A DNA stretch of 35,562 nt from Alloscardovia omnicolens DSM 21503 (GTDB lineage: Bacteria; Actinomycetota; Actinomycetes; Actinomycetales; Bifidobacteriaceae). How positions within the stretch are numbered: position 1 is the first letter of the stretch; each line of letters begins with the position of its first letter. The notes beneath the pieces are model-generated. The model did no database searches. It was not told the origin of the DNA and saw only the letters and a list, made by a program, of their open reading frames with translations. Shown piece after piece: positions 34,354-35,562 of the stretch. The DNA is taken from positions 1 to 35,562 of the forward strand of contig NZ_ATVB01000017.1 of assembly GCF_000420505.1 (NCBI RefSeq). The letters run 5' to 3'. The translations under genes were made by a program, and so were the position numbers.

Positions 34354-35310
34354 ATGCGATTACGAATAGACCTTGCTTATGATGGAACGGATTTTCATGG
34401 TTGGGCACGCCAAACCGGACAACGCACTGTACAAGGAGAAATCGAAGCAGCAATTGCTAAACTTCTACGTTTAGATGCTTCAGAAGTGTGCCTTACCGTA
34501 GCAGGTCGTACGGATGCCGGCGTACATGCACGTGGCCAAGTGTGTCATATCGATGTAGAAGATAACGTTCTTGAACGTACCATCGGACATATGAGCGGTG
34601 TTACGCCTGTACAGGCTTTAGAACGACGGATTAAACGTATCGTTCCTGCTGATATTTCTATTTTTTCTGTACAGCCTGCTCCTCAAGGCTTTGACGCTCG
34701 GTTTTCTGCTTCTGACCGTGTGTATGTGTACCGTATTGCTGATGAGTTCAGTGTGCGCGATCCTCGTTTGCGCGCTATGGTTTTGCGTGTAGATGATACT
34801 TTAGACGTTGATGTAATGAACCAGGCTGCTCGGCTGACTATCGGCTTACATGATTTTGGATCTTTTGCCTTACCGAATCCTGGGGGAACGACTATTAGGG
34901 AGGTCAAGTTTGCGTCATGGCAACGAGTGCCTCGTTACGCTTTAACTCCAGAAATTGTGTATGCTGGGGGAGCAGAACAGAGAACAACTCAGGCTGTTGG
35001 AGCAGATCCTCGTGACCAGAGCACTGCGTATGAAATTTCCAGTGCTGAATCTGGTTTATTAACTTTTACTATTATTGCTGATGCTTTTGCTCGCAATATG
35101 GTTCGTTCGCTTGTTGGAGCATGTATTGCTGTGGGACGCGGTAAGAAAACTGTTGATTGGTTTGCAGATAAAATAGCTGTGCCTGCACGTGAAGGTTTAA
35201 CAGGACCAGCTCCTGCTTGCGGTCTAACTTTAGAAAGAGTTAATTATCCGTCTGATGATATGCTTGAACAGCGTGCGCAAGCTATTAGAGCTGTGCGAAG
35301 CTTGGAATAA
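34354..35310 (+). CDS. truA: tRNA pseudouridine(38-40) synthase TruA
   Basis: The 318-residue enzyme converts uridines 38-40 of the tRNA anticodon arm to pseudouridine. The N-terminal AYDGTDFHGWARQ and the catalytic Asp54 in GRTDAGVHARGQ identify TruA. The second half has FARNMVRSLVGACIAVGRGK. It is longer than the Escherichia coli enzyme through an insertion around residues 205-232 (GGAEQRTTQAVGADPRDQ). ATG 34354 is preferred because the family begins near MRLRID and a -10 box sits 7 nt upstream. It follows rplQ, as in many bacteria, but has its own promoter. Confidence 0.95.
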   Translation: MRLRIDLAYDGTDFHGWARQTGQRTVQGEIEAAIAKLLRLDASEVCLTVAGRTDAGVHARGQVCHIDVEDNVLERTIGHMSGVTPVQALERRIKRIVPADISIFSVQPAPQGFDARFSASDRVYVYRIADEFSVRDPRLRAMVLRVDDTLDVDVMNQAARLTIGLHDFGSFALPNPGGTTIREVKFASWQRVPRYALTPEIVYAGGAEQRTTQAVGADPRDQSTAYEISSAESGLLTFTIIADAFARNMVRSLVGACIAVGRGKKTVDWFADKIAVPAREGLTGPAPACGLTLERVNYPSDDMLEQRAQAIRAVRSLE

Positions 35311-35395
35311 ATTTTTAAGTAAGTTGCTGACTAGCGCTTTTCCTGTGCTTGTGGCATACTTGAAAAGTTGCATTTAGTTAGTTACTGATGCACAT

Positions 35396-35481
35396 GGATG
35401 ATTGTCCGAGCGGTCGAAGGAGCACGACTCGAAATCGTGTGAGGCTAAACACCTCCAAGGGTTCAAATCCCTTATCATCCG
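35396..35481 (+). tRNA. tRNA-Ser(CGA)
   Basis: A class II tRNA of 86 nt. The acceptor GGATGAT pairs perfectly with ATCATCC, discriminator G. The anticodon stem CACGA/TCGTG encloses CTCGAAA with anticodon CGA. The variable arm is long and the T-loop is TTCAAAT. No CCA is encoded. A terminator follows. Confidence 0.96.
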
Positions 35482-35486
35482 CGTAG

Positions 35487-35522
35487 GGGTTTCAGGAGAA
35501 AATTCTGAAACCCTTATTTTTT
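35487..35522 (+). terminator. Terminator of tRNA-Ser(CGA)
   Basis: GGGTTTCAG (35487-35495) pairs with CTGAAACCC (35505-35513), with additional inner pairs. TTATTTTTT follows. Confidence 0.88.
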
Positions 35523-35562
35523 GCCGGTAGGCGCATGTTTTCAACGTTTCTAGACTGTTTTA

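Overview
The window reads as chromosomal DNA of a low-to-medium-GC member of the Bifidobacteriaceae (actinobacteria; Alloscardovia or Gardnerella would fit, but the genus is an inference). The grounds are the actinobacterial style of the S10-spc-alpha ribosomal cluster, the zinc-binding short S14, the extended S9, S3, S5 and L17 tails, a bifunctional AdhE of 901 residues, frequent GTG starts, and several genes whose -10 box lies directly against the start codon (leaderless mRNAs).

Layout. Positions 1-60 hold the 3' end of a tRNA-Ser and its terminator. Positions 60-1700 form an AT-rich accessory patch: a doubtful small ORF, a divergent class II tRNA-Tyr-like gene, several strong inverted repeats, a candidate structured RNA with a pseudoknot and terminator, and an Abi_2/HEPN abortive-infection gene carrying a single +1 frameshift. 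On the minus strand follows a RecJ-like DHH exonuclease (1725-3407). It is divergent from a three-gene plus-strand unit: a Mbeg1-like alpha/beta hydrolase, a YigZ/IMPACT protein and a repeat protein. Next come rplM-rpsI, a TM2-domain membrane protein with a probable ATT start, a 680-bp spacer rich in RNA-like structure, and adhE behind two tandem Rex-like operators. After adhE lies a decayed membrane-protein gene, then a four-gene ABC exporter and two-component system unit (12648-16023).

Positions 16000-34220 hold the ribosomal super-cluster. The S10-spc block runs rpsJ-rplC-D-W-B-rpsS-rplV-rpsC-rplP-rpmC-rpsQ-rplN-X-E-rpsN-rpsH-rplF-rplR-rpsE-rpmD-rplO and ends in a strong terminator. secY-adk forms a separate unit with its own terminator. 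A LemA and DUF2207 membrane pair sits between adk and infA. The alpha block is infA-rpmJ-rpsM-rpsK-rpoA-rplQ, again ended by a terminator, followed by truA. The window closes with a complete tRNA-Ser(CGA) and terminator.

The ribosomal genes supply the translation machinery, protein export (SecY), adenylate balance (Adk) and the RNA polymerase alpha subunit. AdhE provides redox balancing, and the ABC/HK/RR unit looks like a sensor-controlled export or resistance module. The most unusual part is the defence-like locus at about 600-1682: a HEPN Abi gene directly preceded by a compact pseudoknotted RNA candidate, next to a strange tRNA-Tyr.
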